From Bacillus horti (lineage in GTDB: Bacteria > Bacillota > Bacilli > Caldalkalibacillales > JCM-10596): a DNA stretch of 64,000 nucleotides. Both the position numbers and the translations under genes were made by a program. The notes beneath the pieces were generated by a model that did not search any database, had not been told where the DNA came from, and was given only the letters and a program-made list of their open reading frames with translations. Positions 9,731 through 18,809 of this stretch are shown in pieces (the first letter of the stretch is position 1; the number at the start of each line of letters is the position of its first letter). The stretch is taken from NCBI RefSeq assembly GCF_030813115.1, contig NZ_JAUSTY010000002.1:186001-250000 (forward strand). The letters run 5' to 3'.

Positions 9731-10429
9731 ATGTCAGCAGGAACAATTTTATTGGTGGATGATGAAATAGAAATTCGAAACCTGCTAGAGATTTACTTGA
9801 AAAATGATGGGTACTTTGTCTTGCATGCTAACAACGGAGGAGAGGCTCTTCAGCATTTGAGGGAGCAGGAGGTAGATTTAATCATATTAGACGTAATGAT
9901 GCCTGAAATGGATGGTATCGAGGCTTGTATGAAGATCAGAGAAGAGAAGCAAATGCCCATTATTATGCTCTCTGCTAAATCTCAAGATATAGACAAAATC
10001 ACAGGACTAAGTATTGGGGCAGATGATTATGTAACAAAGCCGTTTAGTCCCCTAGAAATCCTAGCAAGAGTGCGTTCTCATTTACGGAGATATCGACAGT
10101 TAAATACTGGTGGTCAACAGAAAAATGAATACGAGCATCAGGTGGATGGACTTGTCATCAATATGATTACACATAAAGTAACTGTACATGATAAAGAGGT
10201 CAGACTGACTCCACGAGAGTTTGCTATCCTAGAGGCATTGATTCGAAATAAAGGAATTGTATTGAGTATGGAAAAAATATATGAAATGGTATGGAACGAG
10301 CCCTTTTTTGATGGAAATAATACATTGATGGTGCATATCCGCAAGCTTAGAGAAAAAATAGAAAAGGACCCAAGTAAGCCTGAATACATTAAGACTGTCT
10401 GGGGAGTTGGATACCAAATTGAAGGATGA
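9731..10429 (+). CDS. OmpR/PhoB-family response regulator
   Basis: A 232-aa DNA-binding response regulator. The receiver domain (about 1-120) has the acidic pair DDE at residues 10-12, the phosphoacceptor Asp54 in LIILDVMMPEMDG, and the conserved Lys in VTKPFSP. The C-terminal winged helix (about 135-230) has LTPREFAILEALIRNKG and VHIRKLREKIE. It most resembles the VanR type. The start has GGAGGGATTT upstream. The kinase gene begins 7 bp after its stop, so the pair is co-transcribed. The signal and targets are unknown; a shared motif suggests the downstream FAD oxidoreductase as a target. Confidence 0.93.
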   Translation: MSAGTILLVDDEIEIRNLLEIYLKNDGYFVLHANNGGEALQHLREQEVDLIILDVMMPEMDGIEACMKIREEKQMPIIMLSAKSQDIDKITGLSIGADDYVTKPFSPLEILARVRSHLRRYRQLNTGGQQKNEYEHQVDGLVINMITHKVTVHDKEVRLTPREFAILEALIRNKGIVLSMEKIYEMVWNEPFFDGNNTLMVHIRKLREKIEKDPSKPEYIKTVWGVGYQIEG

Positions 10430-10435
10430 TCATGA

Positions 10436-11539
10436 ATGAACGAGTTGAGGACAATTAGCTTTATCCAAACGATACGCTGGAAGTTTATCTTCGTGATTGT
10501 AATCAGTATTGCTTTAGCTATAGGTACTATCTTTTTATGTTATTACATGGGTTTTCTATTAATTAAAATTCCAGTTCTATCAGCTCCTTTGAAATGGCTT
10601 GTAGAAAGAATTGGTTCATCACCCGTGATGTGGGTGAGTGGGGTTGTGCTATTCTTATTATATTTTTTCATATTAAGTAGACGAGTGATTGCTTATATTG
10701 AAAAGATCACAGTCGGTCTTCAAGAAATTTCGGAGGGAAACCTCGATTATAAGCTTGAAGTGAAGAGCTCCGATGAATTAGGGATGATGGCAGGGGCAAT
10801 AAATGAGATGGCTCAAAAATTGAAAAAGCTTATGGAGGATGAAAGAAAAGCAGAGAAAAGCAAAAATGAGCTAATTACCGGTGTTTCTCATGATTTGCGT
10901 ACCCCTCTCACATCCATTTTAGGCTATTTAGAGCTCATAGAGGATGATCGCTATAAGGATGAGGTTGAGTTTCGATATTACACAAATATTGCTTATACAA
11001 AAGCATTAAGGTTGAAAAAGCTAATAGATGATCTATTTGAATATACGTCTATTCATGATAAAGGCCCTTTACTTAAAAGTGAAAAAATCAATGTAAGTGG
11101 ATTTATTAATCAAGTGGTGGAGGAGTTTGCACCTGTTTTGGAGGCGGAAAGCATGTCCTATCAAACAGTTATTGAGGATCCCACATTATATATCCAAGCA
11201 GATGGAAACCTGCTCGTACGAGCGTATGAAAACTTAATGATGAATGCTGTAAGATACGGTAAGAAAGGGAAGCACATTGATGTTAGAATAAGAGAGCAGG
11301 GTGGAGAGGCTGTGATTGAAATAATCAACTATGGAGAGCCTATTCCTGAGCGTGATTTACCCTTTATCTTTGACCGATTTTACCGTGCTGAGAAATCGAG
11401 AACATCGGAATCTGGAGGAACAGGCCTTGGTTTAGCGATTACAAAAAGCATAGTTGAGCTGAACGGTGGTAGGATCTCTGCAAGTAGTGATCAGCAAAAA
11501 ACAACGTTTCAAACGAAATTCCCTATAGTGCCAGTTTAG
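10436..11539 (+). CDS. Membrane sensor histidine kinase, VanS-like
   Basis: A 367-aa kinase with two membrane helices (about 14-40 and 60-85). Only about 20 residues lie outside the membrane between them, which suggests sensing within the membrane. A HAMP linker (about 85-140) precedes the HisKA domain with ITGVSHDLRTPLTS, where His152 is the phosphorylation site. The HATPase domain has NLMMNAVRYG and the G box SGGTGLGLAI. The start ATG lies just after the response regulator stop. The ligand cannot be read from sequence. Confidence 0.92.
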   Translation: MNELRTISFIQTIRWKFIFVIVISIALAIGTIFLCYYMGFLLIKIPVLSAPLKWLVERIGSSPVMWVSGVVLFLLYFFILSRRVIAYIEKITVGLQEISEGNLDYKLEVKSSDELGMMAGAINEMAQKLKKLMEDERKAEKSKNELITGVSHDLRTPLTSILGYLELIEDDRYKDEVEFRYYTNIAYTKALRLKKLIDDLFEYTSIHDKGPLLKSEKINVSGFINQVVEEFAPVLEAESMSYQTVIEDPTLYIQADGNLLVRAYENLMMNAVRYGKKGKHIDVRIREQGGEAVIEIINYGEPIPERDLPFIFDRFYRAEKSRTSESGGTGLGLAITKSIVELNGGRISASSDQQKTTFQTKFPIVPV

Positions 11540-11570
11540 ACAATGGAATAGCATCACCCGAGTAAATAAT

Positions 11571-11617
11571 AAGCTGTCTTTTGAACCCCTTTCCAAGGAA
11601 TCAAAGACAGCTTTTTT
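11571..11617 (+). terminator. Terminator after the histidine kinase
   Basis: A nearly perfect 13-14 bp stem, AAGCTGTCTTTTGA and TCAAAGACAGCTT (one bulged base), is followed by TTTTT. It closes the two-component operon. Confidence 0.8.
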
Positions 11618-11650
11618 ATATGATAAGAACCTATTTATTTTTATTAGGAA

Positions 11651-11681
11651 TTTCTTAAGATTTTGGTAAGCTGAGCTTAAG
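11651..11681 (+). promoter_or_regulatory. Second copy of the TTTCTTAAGA motif, upstream of the FAD oxidoreductase
   Basis: TTTCTTAAGA (11651-11660) is followed by CTTAAG (11676-11681). The ten bases are identical to the motif at 9615-9624 upstream of the two-component system. It lies about 160-190 bases before the oxidoreductase start. The rest of 11540-11843 holds only the kinase terminator and this site. Confidence 0.4.
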
Positions 11682-11843
11682 TGGCTGTTAACCTGCACCC
11701 TCTATACTTAACTTCAGTTCTCTTGATAGCAGATTGAAGGACAAACTCATGTCAGGAACACAAAGTACAAGGAAGACAATGAGGATAGCGTCTTTCATAT
11801 TTACTAGTAGGAGGATATCGACAAAAATAGATAGAGGTGCAGC

Positions 11844-13790
11844 ATGAATAAGAAGTGGATGATTTTATTCTTTGCCTTGCTTATTTTAGCAGGAGGAATA
11901 GTTTTCGGAGTGAAGGCTTTCAAGGATAGCAGAATAAGTGTTACTGTTGATATGCCAGCTTCAAAGCAGGAATTAATGGAGGTTGTCTCTGTAGATACGT
12001 TAAAGGAAAACTATGATGCGATTGTAGTTGGGACAGATCCTGAAGGACTAGCCGCTGCGATTTCAGCAGCTAGAAATGGGTTAAGCACTTTACTTATTGA
12101 AAGCAGAGAGCGTGATGTACTAGGCGGTTTAATGACGGTAGGATGGTTAAATAGCATAGATATGAACTGGGATCGAACAGTATCAACTAAATTAGGGAGT
12201 GAGCCTAGTTATTTAAATAAAGGGATATTTGAAGAGTGGTATGAGCAGATTGAAGGGCATTCGTTTGATGTAACGTCTGCGGCTAATGCTTTTTATAAGC
12301 TTGTGAGTACAGAAGAAAATATTGATTTATATATGGAGGCCTCTGCTATTGAGCCTCTGGTTCATACAGAAAATAATGGACAAGTTGTTGAAGGAATTAA
12401 GGTATCACATTCAGATGGGACGAAGCAAAGCATATCAGCTCCAGCGGTTATTGATGCTACACAGGATGCGGACATTGCTTCCGCTGCAGGTGCTGCATTT
12501 ACAATAGGTAGAGAGGATTTGGGAGACAAGAGCTCTCAAATGGCAGTAACCGCTGTGTTTCGATTGAAAAACATAGATGATCAAGTATGGAAACAGGTCG
12601 CGAAAAGATTAAATGGGAATAATGATCCAAACACTGGTGTAGATAAGCTTTCTGCATGGGGATACGGCAAGGAGATGGCTGATTATAAATCAACGAATCC
12701 TGAGCGTACCAAGATGAGAGGTCTTAACATTGGTCGACAGCTTGATGAGACGATGCTGATTAATGCTCTTCATATTTTTGAAGTAGATCCATTAGATCCT
12801 GATTCTCAGAAGGAAGGGCTTGAGATTGCGGCTAGAGAAGCAGATAATGTCGTGACATTCTTAAGAAATTTTAAGGAGTTTAAGAATATTGAGTTAGACT
12901 CTATTGCTTCAGAGCTTTACGTACGTGAAAGTCGACATTTGCAAGGTTTGTATCGATTAAATATTATAGATTTATTAGAAAATAGAGATCACTGGGATCG
13001 CATTGCCTTCGGTTCTTATCCAGCAGACATTCAAAGAACCTCACCAGACGATAACGGGGCAGTCATTTTAAACCCACTTAAATATGCTGTCCCGTTTCGA
13101 AGCATTGTTCCTCAGGAGGTAGATGGATTACTGGTTATTGGGCGTTCTGCAAGCTTTGATACGCTGGCACATGGTAGTACACGTGTCATCCCAACTGGAA
13201 TGGCAGCAGGACAGGCTGCTGGAGCAGCTATAAGAGTGGCTGTAGATGAGGGGGTAACGTTTAGTGAGCTTGCTGAATCTAAGGAATCTATTGAGAAGCT
13301 ACAGAACATGCTAAATGAGCAAGGCATGGAGCTAGAGGAGTACAGTTTAGAACCCCAGTCCTATATGAAGCACAAGGATTATCCAGGTTTAAGGGCAGCC
13401 GTATATATGGGAATAACGTTTGGATCCTACAATAATGAATTTAATTTAGATGATATCTCTAATCCACAGCGTATTGTTAATAAGCTTTATAGTATAGTGA
13501 AGCTATATCCAGAGTTTTTCCAAGGTGATCCTGGAAAGAGCTTAATAGCTGTATTGAAGCCTAATGAAGAAGATCTAAGTATAGAGCAGGCTAGCTATGC
13601 AATAGCCAAGACGATAGGATTAGAGGCAACATTTGAAAAGGCTAAATCATTGTTAATTGAGCGGGGAATTCTAAATCCAAACACATTAGAAGGAATTAAA
13701 AATCTGAAGAGAATAACAGATGGTGAAATGTATATGCTACTCAAGGATGCAGTTGAGAGTCAGACAGGGATAGAATTTGACGCACTTTAA
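11844..13790 (+). CDS. Membrane-anchored FAD-dependent oxidoreductase
   Basis: A 648-aa protein with one N-terminal membrane helix or uncleaved signal (about 5-25). A FAD_oxidored-type flavoprotein domain follows. The dinucleotide-binding motif is IVVGTDPEGLAAAISAARNG (about 61-80), a variant of GxGxxG. IDATQDADIASAAGAAF and the C-terminal IPTGMAAGQAAGAA are typical of this family. The last 150 residues (after about 490) contain helical segments resembling degenerate SLH repeats (MGITFGSYNNEF; ITDGEMYMLL). The substrate is unknown. It has its own intergenic region and a terminator after it. Likely exported domain orientation and regulation by the upstream two-component system are inferences. 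Confidence 0.8.
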   Translation: MNKKWMILFFALLILAGGIVFGVKAFKDSRISVTVDMPASKQELMEVVSVDTLKENYDAIVVGTDPEGLAAAISAARNGLSTLLIESRERDVLGGLMTVGWLNSIDMNWDRTVSTKLGSEPSYLNKGIFEEWYEQIEGHSFDVTSAANAFYKLVSTEENIDLYMEASAIEPLVHTENNGQVVEGIKVSHSDGTKQSISAPAVIDATQDADIASAAGAAFTIGREDLGDKSSQMAVTAVFRLKNIDDQVWKQVAKRLNGNNDPNTGVDKLSAWGYGKEMADYKSTNPERTKMRGLNIGRQLDETMLINALHIFEVDPLDPDSQKEGLEIAAREADNVVTFLRNFKEFKNIELDSIASELYVRESRHLQGLYRLNIIDLLENRDHWDRIAFGSYPADIQRTSPDDNGAVILNPLKYAVPFRSIVPQEVDGLLVIGRSASFDTLAHGSTRVIPTGMAAGQAAGAAIRVAVDEGVTFSELAESKESIEKLQNMLNEQGMELEEYSLEPQSYMKHKDYPGLRAAVYMGITFGSYNNEFNLDDISNPQRIVNKLYSIVKLYPEFFQGDPGKSLIAVLKPNEEDLSIEQASYAIAKTIGLEATFEKAKSLLIERGILNPNTLEGIKNLKRITDGEMYMLLKDAVESQTGIEFDAL

Positions 13791-13822
13791 AACAGTTTAT
13801 AAACAAAAGCTGTATCAAATCC

Positions 13823-13856
13823 AAGCACATGGAGATTTTATTTCATGTGCTTTTTT
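13823..13856 (+). terminator. Terminator after the FAD oxidoreductase
   Basis: A 9-bp stem, AAGCACATG and CATGTGCTT, has a 12-nt loop and is followed by a T tract. Confidence 0.75.
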
Positions 13857-13984
13857 AATTCATGTATAATAGTTTCATACTAGTAACCATGTTCTTGATG
13901 AGATTCATCATGTTAATAAAACAGAGGATAAAAGAGATCTTACCAGCTAAAAGGTGTCTAATACAAAGAGGTGGGGAGAGCAGA

Positions 13985-14626
13985 ATGGATATTTTTAATG
14001 AACAAATAACTTCTTTAGAGGAATTAGAGGAGCTTCGACCGATTTTAGGTCAGCCTAGCAAGCTTGTACAGGAGAAAGTGGTTCATTCTCTAGATTTATT
14101 GAGTAAAGAATTTATAGCTAAATCTCCTTTTTTGTTAATCGCTACATCAGATGCAAAAGGGTGCTGTGATGTTTCTCCTCGTGGTGATGCTCCAGGCTTT
14201 GTCCATGTTATTGATGATAAGCATCTTTTTATTCCTGAACGTCCAGGAAATAAAAGAATGGACTCCATTCGCAATATTTTAGAGAATCCGCATATTGGAT
14301 TAATTTTTCTTATTCCAGGGCTAGGGGAGACATTTAGGGTAAACGGCAAGGCCTGTATTAGCCGTGATCCTCAGCTTTTGGAGCGGACAGCTGTAAATGG
14401 CAAGGTTCCGTTACTCGGTATCGGTGTAGAAATCGTGGAGGGCTATATGCATTGTGCTAAAGCGTTTAAAAGGTCGGGGTTATGGCAGCCAGAAGCATGG
14501 TTATCTGAAGCAGAACGACCAACCGCAGCAAAGATTATTGCAGCCCATGTTAGTACTAAATCTGCTATTACGGAAAAAGAAGTGACTGACTCATTAAATG
14601 AAAGCTATACAAAGAGACTGTATTAA
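13985..14626 (+). CDS. Pyridoxamine 5'-phosphate oxidase-fold protein
   Basis: A 213-aa protein of the PNPOx-like split-barrel flavin-binding family (MSMEG_1061-like). Visible features are FLLIATSDAKGCCDVSPRGDAPGFVHV, the LFIPERPGNKRMDSIRNILENPHIGLIFLIPG block, and ETFRVNGKA, the usual order of such proteins. FMN or F420-type cofactor use cannot be told from sequence. The ATG at 13985 was chosen for the nearby GAGGTGGGGAGAG; 41 in-frame codons upstream (from 13862) lack a ribosome binding site and overlap the preceding terminator region. It appears monocistronic. Confidence 0.82.
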   Translation: MDIFNEQITSLEELEELRPILGQPSKLVQEKVVHSLDLLSKEFIAKSPFLLIATSDAKGCCDVSPRGDAPGFVHVIDDKHLFIPERPGNKRMDSIRNILENPHIGLIFLIPGLGETFRVNGKACISRDPQLLERTAVNGKVPLLGIGVEIVEGYMHCAKAFKRSGLWQPEAWLSEAERPTAAKIIAAHVSTKSAITEKEVTDSLNESYTKRLY

Positions 14627-14666
14627 CTTTTTGAAATTGGCTGATACCATGGTTATTATAGACGGT

Positions 14667-14699
14667 AAAAGACCAGAGAAGGGGATTCTCTGGTCTTTT
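14667..14699 (+). terminator. Terminator after the PNPOx-fold gene
   Basis: A 14-bp perfect stem, AAAAGACCAGAGAA and TTCTCTGGTCTTTT, with a 5-nt loop. Flanking A and T runs make it a possible two-way terminator for the convergent ANT(6)-like gene as well. Confidence 0.8.
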
Positions 14700-14890
14700 A
14701 TTCTAGATTATAAAAGGGCGTTACTTTCTGACGGCGGGACATAGGACGACTTGCAACTTTAGTTGCTTAGCGTCACTTGCGCACTTTGTGTGAAAGCTTC
14801 CTCTAATGATGGACTAGACGACTTCTTCGAGAGGGCTTCGATAGAAGCTTTTCTTATTTAATGCAACATTCATGTAGTCGATTTATATAG

Positions 14891-15766
14891 TTATTTAAAG
14901 ATTTCTGTTGCGTCGGACGGTAATTGATGAACATGCTGAAGATAGAACGTTACATTTTCATCATCTTGATGTGGGTATTCGTACTGAAGCTGACTGGCAA
15001 CCTCTAGTGCTACTTTTCTAAATAGACGCGTCATAGCAAATAAAGCTCTCCAGGCATCCTCATAGCTACCAGAAGGATAAGTGGACAACAGCTCTTGCCA
15101 GAATTCAGCTGTTACATATTTCTCTAAGTACTTACCACTTTTCCCTACATTAATAGAAAAATTTGTTTGAGAACCTACGTTCCATTCTAGCATTCTCATC
15201 AGCATTGGACGCATATATGAATGTAGATGGTCTAATGCAAACAATAATTCCTTCCTCCACAACCCTTTTGCTACATAAGTAGAAACCCACCAAAATTCGT
15301 TGCAGCAATCAGCAAAATGGGCAGCAGTTGGAGGCTTAACCCAATAATCTTCATCTGTAGGCGCAGGAAGGTCGGGTAGGGAATGGTCTTTATCCAATAA
15401 GATGCGAATTAATTTATCATCCTTGACATACTTATCTTTCTCTTCTATAGGGATTAGAATAAGGTCAATTCGATTCCCGTCTTTAAAAAGCATGAGATAG
15501 GAAAACCACCCTCCAAGATCAGGGGGGAACAAAGACATATCTTCGGGAGTTTGCATGATAATCGTTTCTCCAAAAACACTAGTCCAATTAGGATCTTGAA
15601 TAAAGGACTGCATGTCTGTTACTAGATAGACAATATCATAGTCTTGAAAAATGTCTACAGGAGCGTTTGGATTTGTTCTAGATCCGTTCATAGCTACTGC
15701 TCGAATTCGGTCATCCTGCTGGGCCACTGTTACTACAAGATCATACATTTCCTTTTCACTTCTCAT
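14891..15766 (-). CDS. Aminoglycoside 6-adenylyltransferase-like protein (AadK family)
   Basis: A 291-aa protein of the ANT(6)/AadK family, which adenylylates streptomycin. The nucleotidyltransferase motif is intact: GSR at 28-30, then VDIFQDYDIVY with acidic residues 38, 42 and 44 that bind metal. The C-terminal half (WWVSTYVAKGLWRKELLFALDHL) also fits the family. The length is normal. AGGAGGT-type ribosome binding site precedes the ATG. No mobile element is nearby, so it looks like a chromosomal housekeeping-type copy as in B. subtilis. Actual resistance is not shown by sequence. Confidence 0.88.
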   Translation of the reverse strand: MRSEKEMYDLVVTVAQQDDRIRAVAMNGSRTNPNAPVDIFQDYDIVYLVTDMQSFIQDPNWTSVFGETIIMQTPEDMSLFPPDLGGWFSYLMLFKDGNRIDLILIPIEEKDKYVKDDKLIRILLDKDHSLPDLPAPTDEDYWVKPPTAAHFADCCNEFWWVSTYVAKGLWRKELLFALDHLHSYMRPMLMRMLEWNVGSQTNFSINVGKSGKYLEKYVTAEFWQELLSTYPSGSYEDAWRALFAMTRLFRKVALEVASQLQYEYPHQDDENVTFYLQHVHQLPSDATEIFK

Positions 15767-16081
15767 TTCAGCGTACCTCCATCTATCTTTATTTATCTGC
15801 TCTGGCTAAGATCAAGCTACTAGGAGGTCCACGAATTTGGGTAAAGGTTGTAGGGGTATCGACAGGAGGCTATAAGTTGTTAAATCTTTTTTTCAAGAAG
15901 CTTTTTCTCCTTTCGTTCTTTTTTCTTAGATAAAGTTCCCTCAATTTGTATTTCTAGTATAATAATGAATAACAGGCTAGCTTATCTGTAGGCTATCATG
16001 GAAATGAATGATAGACAATGGTAGGACTTTTTTACCTCAATGGTGTATCCTAAAATTAGGAGAAAATGTAGAGGTGATAAT
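15767..16081 (+). other. Intergenic region between divergent genes
   Basis: No gene was found. It holds the ribosome binding site of the minus-strand ANT(6)-like gene and a TATAAT box at 15958-15963 reading toward the small membrane protein. No convincing -35 box was seen at 16-18 bases. Confidence 0.4.
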
Positions 16082-16432
16082 TTGCTAAATCTATTTTTTT
16101 ATTTGGTAGGCATTGGCTATATTCTTGTACATATTGCTGGTGTAATAGTTTGTTGGAGAATTGGTTTTAGGGGAGGTTTCTATTTCTTTCTTATTTTAAG
16201 TATTGTAGAGCTGTATAATAGTATATCACCTTTGTTTATATCTGGATTTATAGATAGTGCTGCTAATAATCTGCCACACAGTATTACTTTTGGTGAATTT
16301 GTAGCTTTTATTACTTATGTTCCCATGGGGATTCAAGCTATCGCGTACCTCATTTTAATTATTAGCTTGTATAAGGCATTTACAAATAAAAAGGTATTTA
16401 AAAAGAAAGAGGCAAACACTGAGTTTGAATAA
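16082..16432 (+). CDS. Small hypothetical membrane protein
   Basis: A protein of about 116 aa with three predicted membrane helices (about 3-27, 32-55 and 75-100) and a basic tail KKVFKKKEANTEFE. No family was recognised. The TTG at 16082 was chosen because AGAGGTGAT lies just upstream; an ATG at 16040 would add 14 basic residues but has no ribosome binding site. The HIT-family gene follows 57 bp after its stop, possibly in the same transcript. Confidence 0.6.
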   Translation: MLNLFFYLVGIGYILVHIAGVIVCWRIGFRGGFYFFLILSIVELYNSISPLFISGFIDSAANNLPHSITFGEFVAFITYVPMGIQAIAYLILIISLYKAFTNKKVFKKKEANTEFE

Positions 16433-16489
16433 AGAACTGATAGAACCTGATTAATTAGACTATAAATAAGCTTGAAGGGAGTAGAACAA

Positions 16490-16834
16490 ATGACAGAGGA
16501 TTTTTATTGTGAAGAGGTTTTAAGTGGGAAGACAGCCGTTCAAAAGGTATACGAAACAGATCGAGTGTTAGCGTACTACCATACACGTCCCTTTTATGAG
16601 GTACATATTGTTGTTTTTCCTAAAGTACATATTGATTCACTTCTGACAATGAGAGTAGAGGATAACGATTTATTAATAGAGTTATTAGAGGTCATTAAAC
16701 ATGTTTCTGCACAGGTTGTAGAAGAGTATGGGGCTTGCCGTGTTCTTACAAATCTTGGAGAGTATCAGGATTCGAAGCATTTACATTGGCATGTCATCCA
16801 TGGCAAGCAGATAAAAGAGGACGGAGCAAGATAG
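16490..16834 (+). CDS. HIT-family nucleotide-binding protein
   Basis: A 114-aa histidine-triad protein. Members hydrolyse or transfer nucleotide phosphoramidates. The triad motif is clear near the C-terminus (HLHWHVIHG, residues about 99-107). The N-terminal half has the typical VLAYYHTRPFYEVHIVVFPKVHIDSL. The ATG at 16490 was chosen for GAAGGGAG upstream; a TTG at 16472 is the alternative. The natural substrate is unknown. Confidence 0.88.
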   Translation: MTEDFYCEEVLSGKTAVQKVYETDRVLAYYHTRPFYEVHIVVFPKVHIDSLLTMRVEDNDLLIELLEVIKHVSAQVVEEYGACRVLTNLGEYQDSKHLHWHVIHGKQIKEDGAR

Positions 16835-16861
16835 CGAACGATCTTATAGCTTAAATACTCT

Positions 16862-16894
16862 CACCAGATGTCTAACAATGACGTCTGGTGTTTG
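16862..16894 (+). terminator. Terminator after the HIT gene
   Basis: An 11-bp stem, CACCAGATGTC and GACGTCTGGTG (one G-U pair), is followed by TTTGTGTT. Confidence 0.65.
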
Positions 16895-16965
16895 TGTTAT
16901 GATGATTAAAGCAGTCACAAGGTAGCTTCAAATTTCGGATACATATGTGGAGGAAAAGTGTACGT

Positions 16966-18084
16966 ATGGCACATACTTTTTGGATTTGGCTTTTATTATT
17001 AGGTTCTAGCTGGACGGCAGCGATTAATCAGGTACATGAGGATAAAATGATTTTTGCTATGCTGGGATGTGCTATATTTTTCAGCTTATTTTTTGTTGCC
17101 CCTTTACTTAGAGAAAAACCTAAAGCTTTAACGGCAGTTCTACTTGGCTGTATGGCTGTCACTGCTATAGCACTATGGCCAGAAAAAACAAATGTTGCTC
17201 CTAATTATTACACGCTCTTAATTTATTCTATTCTAGTAGGTAAGGCAGTTTTCCGCCTATCTTCCACATATTCAATAGCTATAGGTTTATGTATGACGGT
17301 AATCAGTATATTGCCGACCTTATTAGGCTATCCTAGTTTCCCCCTTTGGTTTTTGCTCATTTATGCTATTGCTTTTGGGTTGGGCTGTGGTATTTATAAA
17401 TGGATATTTAATGAGTGGGAGCAAAATACATATGAAAAAGATGAGATGTTAAGTGAATACAGGAGATTAAAGCGCTCTAGTGTAGATAGTGAGGAAGTGG
17501 TAAGGCAGCAGGAAAGATCTAAAATTGCGAGGGATATGCATGATTCTGTAGGACATAAGCTTACCGCTCTTTTAATGCAGCTTGAGGTATTTCGTATGCA
17601 ATCTACTGGTGAAACGGCTGAGAGAGCGGAAGCACTTAAGCGCCTTGCAAAGGAAAGCTTAGAGGAAACACGTCACGCCGTAAAGGAGTTAAACGTACAG
17701 GAAACGATTGGCTTTCAAGCGATTATCCATTTAATTCGCAAATGGGAATCTGAGAATTTTGTACGCGTACAGTTTTCCTTGCGTCAAGGTGTTCTTACAG
17801 CACAGCTCAATAATGAACAATCCGCGGCTATTTATAGGGCTGTGCAGGAGGCTCTAACAAATGCCATTCGCCATAGTTCTTCCAGAGAGATCAATATAGA
17901 ATTTGAAGCTCCAGGTGGAAGAGCACTATTGTTTAAAATCTCTAATCCTTGTACAAAAAAAGATAATTTTCGAGAGGGCTTCGGACTTTCAGCTATGCGT
18001 GAAAGAATGGAACAGCTTGGTGGTCAGTTAGAGATTATATTTGAGGATCGACAATTCACTGTTAAAGGAAGATTACCTTTATAG
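16966..18084 (+). CDS. NarL-type sensor histidine kinase (LnrJ/YfiJ-like)
   Basis: A kinase of about 372 aa. The N-terminal half has five or six membrane helices (about 1-145) with very short loops. A HisKA_3 domain follows with KIARDMHDSVGHKLTALL, phosphorylation site His192. The HATPase has AVQEALTNAIRHS and FGLSAMRERMEQLGG. The ATG at 16966 is 12 bases after GGAGG; ATG 16945 would lie upstream of that site. The response regulator follows 15 bp later and an LnrLMN-type ABC exporter after that. In B. subtilis the LnrJK pair responds to linearmycin-like polyenes; a similar membrane-stress role here is inferred from context. Confidence 0.88.
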   Translation: MAHTFWIWLLLLGSSWTAAINQVHEDKMIFAMLGCAIFFSLFFVAPLLREKPKALTAVLLGCMAVTAIALWPEKTNVAPNYYTLLIYSILVGKAVFRLSSTYSIAIGLCMTVISILPTLLGYPSFPLWFLLIYAIAFGLGCGIYKWIFNEWEQNTYEKDEMLSEYRRLKRSSVDSEEVVRQQERSKIARDMHDSVGHKLTALLMQLEVFRMQSTGETAERAEALKRLAKESLEETRHAVKELNVQETIGFQAIIHLIRKWESENFVRVQFSLRQGVLTAQLNNEQSAAIYRAVQEALTNAIRHSSSREINIEFEAPGGRALLFKISNPCTKKDNFREGFGLSAMRERMEQLGGQLEIIFEDRQFTVKGRLPL

Positions 18085-18099
18085 AGAGGGAGCAGGCAT

Positions 18100-18741
18100 A
18101 TGATTAGAATACTAATAGCAGAGGATCAGGCAATGGTCAGGCAGGGCTTAAAGATGATGATAGAAACGGATCAAGAGCTTCGGGTGGTTGGTGAAGCAAG
18201 TAATGGACAAGAAGCTATTCATTTATGTGAGCGGCTTCAATTTGATCTTGTTGTGATGGATATTCGCATGCCTCAAATGGATGGATTAGAGGCTACACGT
18301 ATTATCCGTTCTCGTTGGCCAAAGCTAAAGGTATTAATCTTAACTACGTTTAATGATGATGAGTATGCTTTAACTGCGTTACAGAACGGAGCAAATGGGT
18401 ATATGCTCAAGGATGCAGAGCCAGACCTCTTGATCCGAGCTATTCGTAGCTGTTTAACTGGTGGCTTATCATTGGAAGAAAACGTAGCTGCAAAGGTTAT
18501 GCCACGATTACTACACGGTAAAGAAAATGAGGAGCAGTTCGAGGTAGACTCATCACTGACTCCTAGAGAGCTAGATATTTGCCGCTTAGTAGGTCTGGGA
18601 AAAAGCAATCGAGAGATAGCAGAGGAGCTGTCGTTGTCTATTGGAACGGTAAAGAATCATATTAGTCTAATTTTGGATAAGCTTGAGTTGCGAGATAGGA
18701 CACAGCTTGCTATTTATGCCATACGTCATCATCTAGTATAA
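18100..18741 (+). CDS. NarL/LuxR-family response regulator (LnrK/YfiK-like)
   Basis: A 213-aa response regulator. The receiver has Asp54 in VVMDIRMPQMDG and the conserved lysine in MLKDAEP. The C-terminal LuxR-type helix-turn-helix reads LTPRELDICRLVGLGKSNREIAEELSLSIGTVKNHI. GAGAGGGAG precedes the start. It pairs with the kinase 15 bp upstream. Two near-identical palindromes upstream of the following ABC operons (18810-18823 and 22249-22262) are its probable binding sites, since NarL-type regulators bind such inverted repeats. Confidence 0.92.
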   Translation: MIRILIAEDQAMVRQGLKMMIETDQELRVVGEASNGQEAIHLCERLQFDLVVMDIRMPQMDGLEATRIIRSRWPKLKVLILTTFNDDEYALTALQNGANGYMLKDAEPDLLIRAIRSCLTGGLSLEENVAAKVMPRLLHGKENEEQFEVDSSLTPRELDICRLVGLGKSNREIAEELSLSIGTVKNHISLILDKLELRDRTQLAIYAIRHHLV

Positions 18742-18809
18742 GTAAATGCCTAGTTTAGTCTGTCAATTATTCAACAATAGTTTGAAACAAAGGTTTGATA
18801 CAAAGTAAC

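Noticed and set aside
14891-15766. ANT(6)-like gene as a sign of a mobile resistance island
   Set aside because: No transposase, integrase or repeat flanks it, and chromosomal aadK-type genes are normal in Bacillales.
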